Source: Gigantopelta aegis (Eukaryota; Mollusca; Gastropoda; Neomphalida; Peltospiridae). Taken from it: a DNA stretch of 64,000 nt. Below the pieces are notes generated by a model. The model searched no databases and was not told where the DNA came from. It was given only the letters and a program-made list of their open reading frames with translations. The DNA is taken from contig NC_054706.1 in assembly GCF_016097555.1 (NCBI RefSeq), positions 58,805,303 through 58,869,302 of the forward strand, in the 5' to 3' direction. Both the position numbers and the translations under genes were made by a program. Shown piece after piece: positions 13,901 through 27,700 of the stretch (position 1 is its first letter; the number at the start of each line of letters is the position of its first letter).

Positions 13901-16900
13901 TCAGTGGACCATTATGTTTTCCTTCCATCTGATTCATTGGCAAACACCTGGTGTATCAAAGGTCATGATTTGTCCTGTCTCTGAGAAAGCCCACGTAGTA
14001 ACAGTAGTAGCGACAGGTTTCATCTCGCTGTCTGGAGGGGCGAGACGTAGCCCAGTGGTAAAGCGCTTGCTTGATGCGCGATCGGTTTGGGATCGATCCC
14101 TGTCCGTGGGCCCATTGGGCTATTTCTCACTCCAGCCAGTGCACCACGACTGGTACATCAAAGGCCGTGGTATGTGCTATCCTGTCTATGGGATGGTGCA
14201 TATAAAAGATCTCTTGCTGCTAATCGAAAAGAGTAGCCCATGAAGTGGAGACGGCGGGTTTCCTCCCTCAATATCTGTGTGGTCCTTAGCCATATGTCCG
14301 ACGCCATATAACCGTAAATAAAATGTGTTGAGTGAGTCGTTAAATAAAATATTTCCTTCTTCCTTCCCGTTGTCTGCGTGTAGACCAAGTGTCTATGACA
14401 GACACCAAATGTGCTGAGGTGTCATCAAGCATTGTCCTTTTAATTGTGTTTTGTTTCAGCATTAAAATAAACAAAATAAATAACTTTGTTGGTATGTGTT
14501 AAAGAAATTTTTGTTTCAGCTATTAAGAAAATTAAGGGGAAAATATTTATTATAATAGTCAAGTTTTTGTGTGCATTTTGGACATAAAATGATTTTCGCA
14601 CAGTAACTCACTGAAAAAATAATGCCAACACTTGACATTCATGTTGTTGTTGGGGTAGATAAGGAAGGACCAAATTCATTTCGAGGTCAAACATCAAGAT
14701 CACTGGCATACATCAAAATAACTTTATTTTTCACTCAACAACTTAGGTCCATGGACAGCTTTGATATTAAACTAAAATTGATTCACACAGATGAAATATG
14801 ATAATAGGAAGTGTGCTTATACCATTATTGAAAATAAATTTTTACCATAAATATGACAAAGTGGGATAACTGTCATAATAATTACAAATACATGTAGCGT
14901 ACTGAACACTGTCGTCCATAGTTTAAAAGATGATTTTTTAACATTGTAATTCCTTAATATGTAAATATTTACTCAGTGAACTAATGTTGAAGCAGAAAAA
15001 TATTTTTGCAGGCAACACATTTAATTTCTTGAAGTTTTTTTTCTAAAACAAGTCTTCACCAGGAAGGGTGAGTGATCACTCCGGCTCCTCTCCACACTCG
15101 CCCTGGAGGTTTTACGAGAGCAGCACATTGATGACTCATAGTAACAGTTGTAATACATTTTATTTGAAACTTTCTGCGATACATGTGGCGCGCCTCACAC
15201 CATTTCAGGAGAGTAATCTTCAGCTCGCTCACTGTGACTTTGCTCATGGCAAAGACTATAAATCAGTTTGGTTTTGATTCTAAACCTAACAAGGATATAT
15301 TGTGTGTGTTATCCTATAATATTTTGATTACAGCATTATGATGAAAGGATTGCACATGCATTTGTTTTTCAAAGCATTGTTTCAGCTTTCTAATATAAAG
15401 TTTGCACACGGGTTTGTTTTTTGAAAAATATTTTGCTTTCAGCAGTTAAAACTAAAGGATGGTGCAGCAGTCAGCGATATTCATATAGTGAAACTTCTCC
15501 AAACTGAGCTATTCTTCGACCGTTAGTTTGGTGTACATGTTGTGTGTGCAGTTTGTTTAAGACTTATTCATTCTTTAATCTTGGCTTGTTCACAAAATAG
15601 TTATGTCTCTTTCTTTGCACGTTGCATCAATTATTTGGTGAAATATAACATGTTGTTAAAATTATATTTTAATTTTAGGGTAATACTAGTTAGGTCAAGA
15701 TTATAATCAGTTTTGATTACTGACTTTTGTAAAACTCATCCCATGTTGCCTTTCCTTTTAAAAGTAAAAAATACATCAAAATTATGTCATTGTTTTTTAA
15801 AAGCCAAGTGAATGAATGATGCACTAAGTTGAGCCTGTCATGTTTGCACATCATATTATTATTAAGTGTACAATTGTTGGTCTGTTTGCACAAAGACAAG
15901 CATAAGTTTTGTTACATGTCGGGCTTTCTGCCAGAAAATAACTCGAGGATACATAATAAAAACAAAACGGATCATAAATGTCCCTACTAGGTAATAAAAT
16001 TTTATGGTTTGAAATCTTTTAAAATTGGACACTGGATTTCATATAATTTTTCAAATTTTAAACAGCAGTCCTCTTAATATAATTTTTTTTTTTTAAAGAA
16101 CAAAACATTTTTGATTTTAAGATTTTAATGTACAAAATGTTGCCCTTTATAACCTCTGGCAGAAACCCTGCATGTATTTCTAGTTTCTTCTGTTATAATA
16201 ATTAATGGAAAGCATTCCATGATTGGTCAATTACAGTAAACCGGCTTCTATTTAAAATGGTAAATTGTATTAATTAATGGTACAGTTATCAAATTGAAAC
16301 ATTATTTTAAATAACTATTGGACTAAAGGATGTGTTTTTTTGTATTGGTATAATTTGAAGAACAACAAATACTCAAAAATAACAAGTTATAATTATATAT
16401 TGTTAATCAAATTATTTCAAACATAGCTTTGTTGACCTTCTGTTTTGAGCGGTTTCACTATAGTTTGTCCACAAGAAGATTGTCGAATGATAAATATGGA
16501 TGAAATAATACAAATATGTTTCTTTACTTTTTTTCTTCATTTCTTTTTTCTCTTTATTATTGTACTAATATTTAGAATTTAGTTTGTTTTCTCAGTAATG
16601 TTGACATGTTTGTTCTTTAGATCAATTTCCATACTGTATGAAAATCATGCCATTAACTCTGCCTCGATACATTTCTTACAGAAGCCATCTTACATATATG
16701 ATCTTCAACCAAGTGAAATTAAGACCAGAATAATCTAACCACTAGTTAAATTAAGTATTGGCTATGTACCAAGACGGGAATAAATTGATCAGTAGTTGAA
16801 TTAATTATGGGCAGACCATTTGTTTGGGCAAACCACTGACAGAACAAATTGATCAGTAATGGAATCTGAATTATAATAGAACTGGTACATAGCTGTATCT

Positions 16901-18763
16901 GCACATGGCAGAAGTTCGTTGTCGGCTAGGCTTTGAGATTAAAAAAAAAACAGTTTGCTCAGTAAGGGCTAAGCATATAAATTGCAATGTACTGGAGAAT
17001 ATATTTATCTCTAGTAGAATAATTTATTGGAATATAAGAACAAGTACTGTATTCAGATTAAATATGAGCTAAGACTTAACGAAAACAGCATGCTTCATAC
17101 TCTAATATGAGCTACGCAGTAGAATCAGAAAATAGATTGATAACTAGTCATAATAATTATGGGCTAAATTCTTCTAGAAAAGGGGGCAGGATCTGGCTAT
17201 TGAAGGCTATGGTTTGTGCTGTCTTGTCTGTGGGAAAGATCCCTTGCAACTAATATGTAATATGTAAATTAACAAATGTTTGACATACAATAGCCGATGA
17301 TTAATAAATCAGTGTGCTCTATACTCGGCCGTAGTAATAGTCTATAGTGGTGGTGTTAAACAAAACAAACTTTCTTAAGAAAAGAACAGCAGTCAAATTA
17401 CAGGTTGACATCTAGACAAGACAGCTTTCTCAGTAGTGTAAACAAAATTTCTTAAGAAAAGAACAGTAGTCAAATTACAGGTTGACATTTAGACAAGACA
17501 GCTTTCTCAGTAGTGTAAACAAATGCTTGTTGAGCACCAAGACAACATTTGATCAGTAGTTTGATAAATATGGTTTAGCACTAAGATTACAAGAGAGCAC
17601 CTTGATTACTTAGGTCTTTAAGATGGGAATAGTTTGAAAACTATAAAACAAAATATGGACTTGAAATTTAAGCTGGAGATTAAACAAGTATTGGCTAGAC
17701 ACCAAGACTAGAGGACAGTTTTATCAGTAATGAAATTAATTACAGACTAACGACGTAGACAAAATAATTTAATCATTAAGAAAACAGAATATACATGTAG
17801 CCTTGGTTATATGTGAAAACCTGTTAAACATAGGATTATATGTTTAACTGGCAGTCTGCTTATCAAATATTCAACACAGGTGGACAAGGACGCTAGGGAA
17901 TCTAGCCTCTCTAACTGGATTGTTATAACTACAGGTCATCACCATCACCACCAGCAGCACCAAGAAAGAGAGAGAGAGAGAGAGTACGCCTTTAACAACG
18001 AATATAAGAAATTGTTTGTGAAAACGATGAATAATATTTCATATAGAGCTTTATGAAATCTGCTTTTGTTAGGCAAATTCGTTCCCGAAGAAGCGGTGAT
18101 TGAGATGAAAGCAAATTATGTTCTGCCCGATGAAGGAGACCCACTGTTTGACAGGATAGACTACATAGAGCTGCCGAGACATGAGTGTGCACCTCTGGTA
18201 GAACAGTACGTTGTCATGTTCACTTTTTGCCAGCTACCATTTGAGAAAAAAACCACACACAAAAAAAATTGGTACAATGTCTGCACACATGATAAAAGTT
18301 AGTTTTTAGAGTGTCAACAAAATACAATATGATAAAGTGCCCCCACCCCCGTTTCTTTTAATTTAAAGTCGACATGATAAATTTGGAAGATTATTTAAAC
18401 AAATTAAAATTAGAAAGAAAAATGTATTTCCCATCTCTCTATATTGATTCTTTCTATGAGTAGTTAATGTTGTAAATTTAATGTCTTGGTCATAATTTTG
18501 TTTTCTTATCTTTTTATAAATGAATCCCAAGTACCATTAAATACTCTCTGCTATTTGGTGCCCTTTTTGTCTTTTCTAATGTGTTATTCAGCCCAAATTC
18601 ATTCTAACACCAAGCCACAGAAATTTGTCTTGTACAATTTCCTGTGTGTACATCCATATTGTTTTACATATCCTTAGGTGAAATACACCAATTTCCCAAT
18701 TTTATTCTTTGATGTAATTGCTAGAAACAAAAACAAACAAAAGAGAGAGAAAAAACTTGAACC

Positions 18764-18794
<31 letters not shown>

Positions 18795-21700
18795 AAAATA
18801 ATGAAACAATTTAAATTAATAACTTCAGTAAAACAACACTACACACTACAGTTAAGAGTTCTTGATATTTTTATATCATGAATCCAAGCTGTTAAAAAGT
18901 ACTTGAGAGTAAGGGATTTAGTACAAAGATCTTGATTTTCATAAATAGGTAAGTATGATTGTTACTTGCTTTATTTATAAGTTTCATGTTAGCATACATG
19001 TATATGTTCAGTGTTTTTATTTTTATTTTATTGTGGTCTGTCCTAAGTGTGTGTGTGTGCGCGCTTGTGTCAGTGTGTGCGTGCGCGCTTGTTTCAGTGT
19101 GTGCCTTTATGTGTTTGTGTGTGTTGGTAATAAATTGGTTTTAAGATTGACTGAATACATTGAAATCACTCTTAAATGCCGGGATTTAAATAGTATGCTT
19201 CTTATTTAATTGCATTCATACTGTCTTAAGTAAAGATATTGAATTTTTTTTAAATAGTTACTATCAAAACTTACATGTAATTGGTATTGAATTACATTGT
19301 AGTCAAAGACCTTAAATTTTACAAATCACAAAGGAAATTAAACTTGTGCCCCCTAATTTGGCTTAAAAGATCAAGAATTATTTTTATATGTGACCACTAC
19401 AAATGTATATTGCCAATAAAATGCATAGTTTTAAAATGACAGACTCTTGTTTCTAAACATAATTAAATATTTTTCACTATTACTCCGTTTTTGATAATTT
19501 AAATTAGAAGGTACTTACATTTTATTGGTCATCCTGGTTTTTTGGTAATACCCTGAAATAAACTTTCTTAAAATGCATGTACATGTACCTCTGAGAAGTA
19601 ACGGTTATCAACCTACGTTCTGGTCTATTTTTAGACTATTGCCCTGTTTAAAACTCACAGACTTTAGTTCACTCTATTACATCTTTATCCAGATGTGTTA
19701 CAGGTTTGTAGATTAACCAATCTTAAGTGTCCTGAAACTAGGATATGCACCTTTAAAGCATGATTTAGATGCAGAGTGTAAGTAAAGTATGGTTATTTTC
19801 TGTTTGATAATTATAAAGTTCTCAGATAGATCCACTTACATGTATGATTGCCAATTAGAACTAGGAAGTTGTTGTGTTGCAGTTGTGCATGTCACATTCT
19901 TAGCACCATTTTAGAATGACATTTTGCAATGTCATGGACATAATTTTGCAGGGTAGTTGATATTTTAAAATATGAGTTATGTACTCAAAAGTCCTTGAAT
20001 TTTATTACATTTACAAAATGTTACATTTGTAAGCTTATAAGTGCCAGTCCCACTTTCTTTCAATATCACAATGTCTTGTTATTACCAGTAGATTATTCAC
20101 TCATTCTGTTGTTTTTGTTTTGTTTTTGTTAGACAGCCCATGATAGACAACCTATAAGTCATCAAACCTGTTCATTAATTATCAGATCCCTTAACTCGAG
20201 GATCTTAGTTTTAGTCAGCACTTTGTCATATTACACATGTACATGTAAACTTATGTTTTCCTAATGGAATGTCAGTTGTTATTATGGGCATGTGGTAATA
20301 ATGTATAATTAACAGTGGGTGTGGAATACACGTATATGTACCAGCTGGAACACGTCTGACAGCAGGTTAAAGACGTCTAAGACTCCGATGTCAGTATATA
20401 TTCTTTTACTTGATTTCTGGGCACCAGATTAATGATAAACAGATCTACAATGTAACATATCCAGAACAATTACTGTAAGTTAATAGTAAAACTTCAATCA
20501 CATTGCTTATTATTAGCATATTCAGATTGGAAAAATACTCAAATTGTATACTGGTCAGTGTGTCATGTTATATTAATGTTGATCACTTTTTGAGTGGGAC
20601 TGGCAGTTTTTTTGTTTATTTCCCCTATTCCATTCCCTAGTGCTCCCCAATCTAAATAATTATAATACATTGTAGCAATTAGAACATCTATAATTATACA
20701 AGAATAATGTTATGAAGGGAGAAAAGGTAACATGTTCTAATTTTTTGTACTTTTACTTATTAGCTTAATGACTGTTAGTTTTTTGTTATGATTATTGATA
20801 AATTTATTGTTAGCAATATATTTTTAAGCAGTGCCTGTATGTTCGATCACATATTGTAAATTATGTTTAGTAAGATAGCAGGAAGCTAACAAAATTTCAC
20901 ATATACGTTTGAAATAATAATAATTAAAAAAACCCCACCATAATTAAAATTATATTAGGTATTTTAATCAAGAAAAAAATACTTTTTTAGTACTTTAAAT
21001 TATATTTACTTCTTTTTCTCAAATGAGTGGGTATTTTGTTTTAGTTTAAATTATTTATTTGTTTATTTTTATGATTATATTTATTATTTGAAATAACTTG
21101 TACGTTATAATTTATCTGTTTTAAAAAGTAATACAGTTTATTTTTAAAACATTAAGAGTACTTGTATTAGTATGTTTATATGACAATGTATATTCTTCAT
21201 CTTCTGCGTTCAGTTTCTTTATGCACCTTGATTCAAATCATGAGTTTTACCCCCTCCATGAACTCCACAGTATATTCAGGCATTACTATTGCAGGGCAAG
21301 CTCTGGGTGGGCAGAAAAATTCGCCAAACTTCAAAAATTGCAAAAACCCAGTTATTTTCACCAAATTAAAATAAAATTCGCCAATTGTTTTTAAAATTCA
21401 CAATTGGTGAATTTGGCGAGTGCCAGAGCTAGCCCTGTATTGTAACAGTTGTGGTATACATGTATCATGACACTAATCCAGGTATAGAAAGACATAACAA
21501 TGCAGTTGTGTTGATTGCTATCAGAGTTCAGTAGCAGACAACAGGCAGTGTATGTCGACAGTTACTTCAGCCTCCACCACTGTTAGGGACGGGACGTAGC
21601 CCAGTGGTAAAGCGCTCGTTCGATGTGCGGTCCATCTGGGATCGATCCCTGTCGGTTGGCCCATTGGGCTATTTCTCGCTCCAGCCAGTGCACCACGACT

Positions 21701-24700
21701 GGTATATCAAAGGCTGTGGTATGTGTTAACCGGTCTATGAGATGGTGTATATAAAAGATCCCTTTCTTCTAATCAAAAAGCAGTCCATTTTTTTTTTTTT
21801 TTTACATCTACTGGGTGGAATAGAAATTCATCTGCTAAAACCAATAAAAAATTGCAGGTCCTTTTTTTGGTAGAGAGAGATGTTTGCACGATTTTATCAT
21901 GTGCTGTTTAGCTGTTAATTCTGTTATAAATAATATATTTATTCCATAATGGTCTAAAATCCATCTCTGAAGTCATAATTTTCCACACAATATACCAAAC
22001 AATCACCTCATCCTGTGCTCTTTTTTTTCCAGCAGGTAATTTTATTAAAAAAATTTACATAGCAGATCATCTTTCTTTTTACCTCTCTTTAAAAAAAAGA
22101 AGAAAAAAGTAGGCCTTATTTTGCTTCCTATTTTGAGTCCTGCTCCTATTTTATTATCATTATGAACACCCTGTACCATCATGGATTTTTGCTGCATGTT
22201 TATTGGACCTACAACAAATGGGTGACATTAATATGGCCCACAGCATTTTTATACAAATAAGAGTATAAAATTAGTGATATGTCTGCCTCCATTCCTAACT
22301 TCACATCCATATTTGTAAAATTTTTGCCATTCAAATACATGACTGTCATTGCCTTATCAGTCATCACAGTTCTCTCGTTACTTTTATCATGTAAATATAT
22401 CACCTGTCATTTTCCCCATCAGAGTGTATTTACCGCTGGCATTTAGAGAAACTTGGTTTTAGTCTAAATAACATCACATACAGTATTGCACAGTTCACCT
22501 ATATGTACATATAGCTCTAGGAATTAAATAAAATTCAACTAATTTAAAATAAATTCCAAGAATTTGAATCCTTAAAATTCAGGGTAAACTCTTGAAATGT
22601 ATTTTCTTAATGTTTTTTTTTAATATATATATATATAACTAAGTTTAAAAATGTTTTTAGTATTTTTAAAAAGAAGATTAAATTTTAGTGGTTAGTTTGT
22701 AATATTTATATTTTGAAAGAGACCATTCAACCTTAACATAAACCATTTTGGATATAGCATATTGTATACAGTGACTCCAGCTACATAGTTATTTGAGATA
22801 TTGGACAATATTTCATCAACATAATGGTTTTACTATCTGGTTTAAAAATTTATTTCATTTAACTTTTTCTTCTTTGAGTGTCTGTTGGAATAGTTTTAAG
22901 TTTAGATTAAGTAATTAAGAAAATTATATTTAGATTTCCCGTTATTGTATTCATGCTTATTTTCAGCTGTAAACAGTAAAACATAAATGTATGATAGAAA
23001 TAATGTTTTTATCGATCATAGATTCATACTACCTTGTTAGTCATATTTATGAAAATACAGTGTACTTCCCATAATATCTCACCAGTAATTAACAGGAAAA
23101 TCTCCACTTTCAAAGAATATAAAGCTAATAAATGTTTGTGTATACAGACTGTACTAAATTACAGATGTTTTTAAATCATTTAATCTCATACTTGTATCTA
23201 CTAACAGTAACATCATGGATCATTTTACTGGATGTACATGTATATTAATATTATAATGTCCACACAAAATACAAATTCCTTTTATTCCTTTCTTTTCCAG
23301 CCATCCTGTCAGTTACGTTATATGAATGTAGTTTTTGTAGTGATTTTATTCCTTTTATCTCCCCCCCCCCCCCCCCCCCCCCCGCCATTTTTTTTTTTTT
23401 TTTACTAGTCATACTAAAGGTGTGGCCCCAACCTGATGTAACTTAAAAAAAACAATTAAAAAAAATTTATGAATATTTATTTTTTTGTTAATTTATTATA
23501 TTTTGTATTAAATTACTGAGGGTTTTTTAAAATTATAAATATTATTTATTTGTCCTGTTGCCATTTATGATAGACATTATTTTAACTGTATACATGTATG
23601 TAGATGTATGCATCTAAATAATTAATTATTAGTACACAATGGTTTACTTGAGAAATTTGTTTTTGCTCAAATGAACATCAAACCTGAAACACATTGAAAA
23701 TAGTTTTATTAAAAAAAAAAAAAAAGTCTTATGAGCATCCAGCTTGCATGGACTAGCATGTTGGGTTTTATATTTTTTTAAAGCAAATATTCAAATGCCA
23801 GTTTTATTATTTGAATGCCTTCATTAGGATCCAGATTTTCAGTCATTTATTTCAGCTTGATTTGCAATTGTTGACGCTTTTATTTGATTTAAAAAAAAAA
23901 AATTAAAATCCATAAATGTTAGTATCAGAAAGTTATGTTTTATGAACAGTTCAGAGGGCATGTTTTATGAACAGTTCACATGGCGTGTTTTATGAACAGT
24001 TCTCAGGGTTTTAGCTGCGACAGTATCAGTTGTCAAATACAAATCAAATTTGTGTTTGGCAGATACGTTTTATAAGAAATTCATTAATCTTTATTTTATC
24101 TGGTTACATTCTCAAACATTTCACTTAAGTTATTACCAGTATTTTTTTATTATTATTTTTTTTTTTTTGTATGCAGCCGAAACCCTGAGTGATTGTTAAT
24201 TTTTAATTGATATTATTGTCTGGCTGTAGTCATTGTGTACTTTCTTTACTATATGACGGTGCTATTTTTTGTAGGTACAGACAAGTGAAAAACTCCAGAC
24301 GCTTCAAACAGAGAGACCTTGGTTGTCATCCACCAGAAAACCAGCCGGTATGTTTTACGTATATCATTACTAGTGGTCATCTGGAAAACAAGCCAGTACG
24401 TTTGTGTATATCAGGGGTGGGAATTCTCCTCGGATCAGCTGTTTTCCTCTCATGGAACATTGTGTTTCCTCGCATTTTAATTGTCCTTTCCTCCATAATG
24501 TGTCAGATGGCACAGATTTTTAATCTAGGATTTCAAGAATTTCCGGGACCCCTCTAGATTTCCTCTCTTTTACAGTTCACCAATTCCCACCCCTGGTATA
24601 TAATTCAAGGGAGCGGGACATCGCCCAGTGGTAAAGCATTCGCTTGATGCGCGGTCGGTGTGGGATCGATCTCTATCGGTGGGCCCATTGGGCTATTTCT

Positions 24701-27700
24701 CGTTCCAGCCAGTGCACCACGACTGGTATATTAAAGACCGTAGTATGTGCTATCCTGTCTGTGGGAAAGTGCATATGAAAGATACCTTGCTACAATAGGA
24801 AAGATGTAGCAGGTTTCCTCTGATGACTACAAGTCAGAATTACCAGTGTTTGACATCCAGTAGCCAATGATTGATTAATCACTGTGCTCTAGTGGTGTCG
24901 TTAAAAAAACCCAACTTTATTTATATAATTCAGGGTTAGCTATGGGTGAGTGAAAATGTTCACAGAATTTTTCTGTTGAATTTAAAAATGGCAGTATTCT
25001 TCAGTTATTTTTCAACAAAATGTAAGTCATTACTTCAAATGATTTCTCCGAACAGACCTTTTAGATTTTGGTAGCCCCACTCCCATGGCTAGTGATTTTC
25101 AATGTTGGGCTAGTAAATATAACTACTATTGCCATGCCCGACGGCTAGTGAATGTTTTTGGTCAAATGCTGCAGTTAGGTCTATTTTGTAAATATGAATA
25201 TCCTGCCCCCACCCCAATCCATCAATCTTAGTGTCTTTAAGCTTTATCTTCCTCTTTAGGTGACATATCTGATTATTACTATTATTTAGCAAAATTGTAT
25301 TAACTTAAAGTAAAGTAGGGCTAGTGAATTTTTAATTGTGGCTAAATCACTAATACCATGGCTAGTGGATTTTATTAAAATTCTAGAAGCCCTGCCAAAT
25401 TAAAATTAAATTGTCATTCATGTCTAAGATTTTCATTTGGTAAATTTGACTCGAATATAACTATTTTCTTTATCCTAATCGGGGTGGGGGGACGTAGCTC
25501 AGTGGTAAAGTGTTAGCTTGATGCGCGGTCAGTCTAACCATTGGGCTATTTCTTGTCTCAGCCAGTGCTCCACAACTTGTGTAACAAAGGCCATGGTATG
25601 TACTATTCTGTCGGTGGGATAGTGCATATAAAAGATCCCTTGCTGCTAATTGAAAAGAGTAGCCCATGAAGTGGCGACATCGGGTTTCCTCTCTATCTGT
25701 GTGGTCCTTAACTATATGTCTGAGGCCATATGACCATAAATAAAATGTGTTGAGTGCGTCATTAAATAAAATGTTTCCTTCCTTATCCTAATCAGAATAG
25801 ACCCACAAAATACATTCTGATGAGGGCAGAAATCACTGTTTATGGAATGTGATGTGACTTGTTATCGACTAATAACAGATATATTCTCATTGTGTAATAA
25901 TTTTATTTATTACATACCTATTCAATCTTACTATAGTGATAAAAAGACATTTTGAAACTCTAATAAATTTATTTTTTATCTGGACCAGAACTTAAATGGG
26001 GAATTCCCTTTTTATTTTTACTGCAGTTAGCGCCTTTTATTTACTAACATATATGATTTACAGATGACATCACATCGTATTTGAAATATTATACAAGGCT
26101 ACCACAGAATATGATTCTTAATGTTGAGTTTTGAAAGGAGTTGTGATCATAGATTTAACAAAGTGTTGTTATGACGTTGAATTAAAAACCGTTTTTGTAA
26201 AACATAAAAGAAGGTATTAATAAATACAGAACTTCACATACATTCTTTTCGCTTCCTGTTTATTACACTCATTTATTTTGTCAAAGAACATACCACTTGA
26301 CTGCTGCGTGGTCTCGTGGTATATATTCTGTTTATTAATCATATAGTTACAGGATTTAGTGGCAGTGAAATATTAACCGAGACATTTGTTTTGTTTTTTT
26401 CTTCTTTTTTTCTTTAATTAAAACTGAATTAGTTTTTAATATTACTTTTTCTTTTAATCCTTAATGCAACATTGTGTCCAAACATACCAATTAAGTATCC
26501 CATTTATTTTTTGCCTAAGGTTAAGTTGTCAACCTATCTTGTCAACTCTACATATATTGCTTTGTTGTTAGTCTCAAATTTTCCTTTATTTTCAGACTGG
26601 GAGTGCACCTGGAATGGCTCCCATGGTGATGCCGCCAAAGAGCTTCTTGCCGAACCAGGGCCCGTCGCCACTCCAGGATCGCATGTTTTCACAGCCTCCA
26701 CACCAGATGAATTACCCCAAGCAGGGATACGACGACGGCTTTGAACCTCCAGCCAAGAGAGCCAAACCCGATTCTGGGAGTGCACTCGACTTCATCAAGC
26801 AGGAGTATGCGGAAGATGATCAGTCACAGACATACGGACAGCCTGGTAGGATGGACAAGCAGCCGGCAATAAAAGAGGAGGCCAGGTGGGACCGGGCTCA
26901 GTATGCTGGAGGACAGTTACAGAATGTTTCACAGGGACAGAGAGGCTTCATACCTCACTTGCAACAGCAGCAGCTGGGTCAGCCAGGATTTGGTGCTCAG
27001 CTTGGAGCAGTTCGACTTCCTCAACCAGGCGGTATGCCTCAGGTGACCACGGTCGGACTCAGCATGGCACATATATCCCAGCCACCACCGCCACCACCAC
27101 CACCTCAGGCTGGTTCAGAAAGCCAGGAACTTAATCCAAACTGGCAGAACCGTAATAACCCAGAGGCTCGATGGCCAGGGCAAGGACAGAATGTGGGGAA
27201 CTGGCAGCAGCAGCAACCTCAGGGCGGTTCCAGACCAGGGCAGTCAGCACCTGAGCAAAGAAACTGGCAGCAGAGCCAAGGTCAAGGACAAGGTGGTTGG
27301 CCTCCAGAGCAAAGGAGTGCTGAAAGGGGTGTGAAAGAAGACTGGCAGCAAGGTCCTGATAAGGCTAACTGGCAAGCTAACCGCGATCCGAATGCAGACA
27401 GACAGTTAATGGGTCAGTCACAGGAGCAGACAGGTCGAGGCTGGCAGCAGGGTCCAGAACAGCATCAGGGTCCAGACAGACATGCACCACCAGGTCCAGA
27501 AAACTGGCAGCCATCGCAAGAACATGATGACCTGAACCAAGACACAAAAAGACCAGAACAGAGAAAAGGTTTTGGAGCTTGGGATCGTGATCAGGGTCCT
27601 GGCCAACAAAGGTGGCAAGATAATCAAGAGCAAGGCAATTGGAAGCAAACTCCTCAGGGTCCCAGACAGCCACCCAGCAACTGGCAACAAGGAGACCAAG

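Larger units (their letters stand above)
11665..18072 (+). other. 6.4-kb HNRNPUL1 intron 8
   Basis: It contains one full SINE (14035-14367), a SINE fragment (17189-17370) and two zones of degenerate repeats (about 12905-15445 and 16740-17800). No credible exon was found. Confidence 0.65.
18206..24274 (+). other. 6.1-kb HNRNPUL1 intron 9
   Basis: It holds a C-run (18763-18784), the GT microsatellite, a TTAA MITE (19435), a CAGGG MITE (21292), a truncated SINE (21588) and a second C-run (23361-23383). The rest is plain AT-rich sequence. Confidence 0.65.

Noticed and set aside
14035-14110. tRNA genes at SINE heads
   Set aside because: A and B box regions are recognisable, but no full cloverleaf is seen and each is joined to a SINE body.
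15056-15277. Short open frames on both strands in HNRNPUL1 intron 8
   Set aside because: No homology, no splice fit and no start context; AT-rich introns throw up many frames of this size.
19000-19144. Valine/cysteine-rich small frames
   Set aside because: They are translations of the GT microsatellite.
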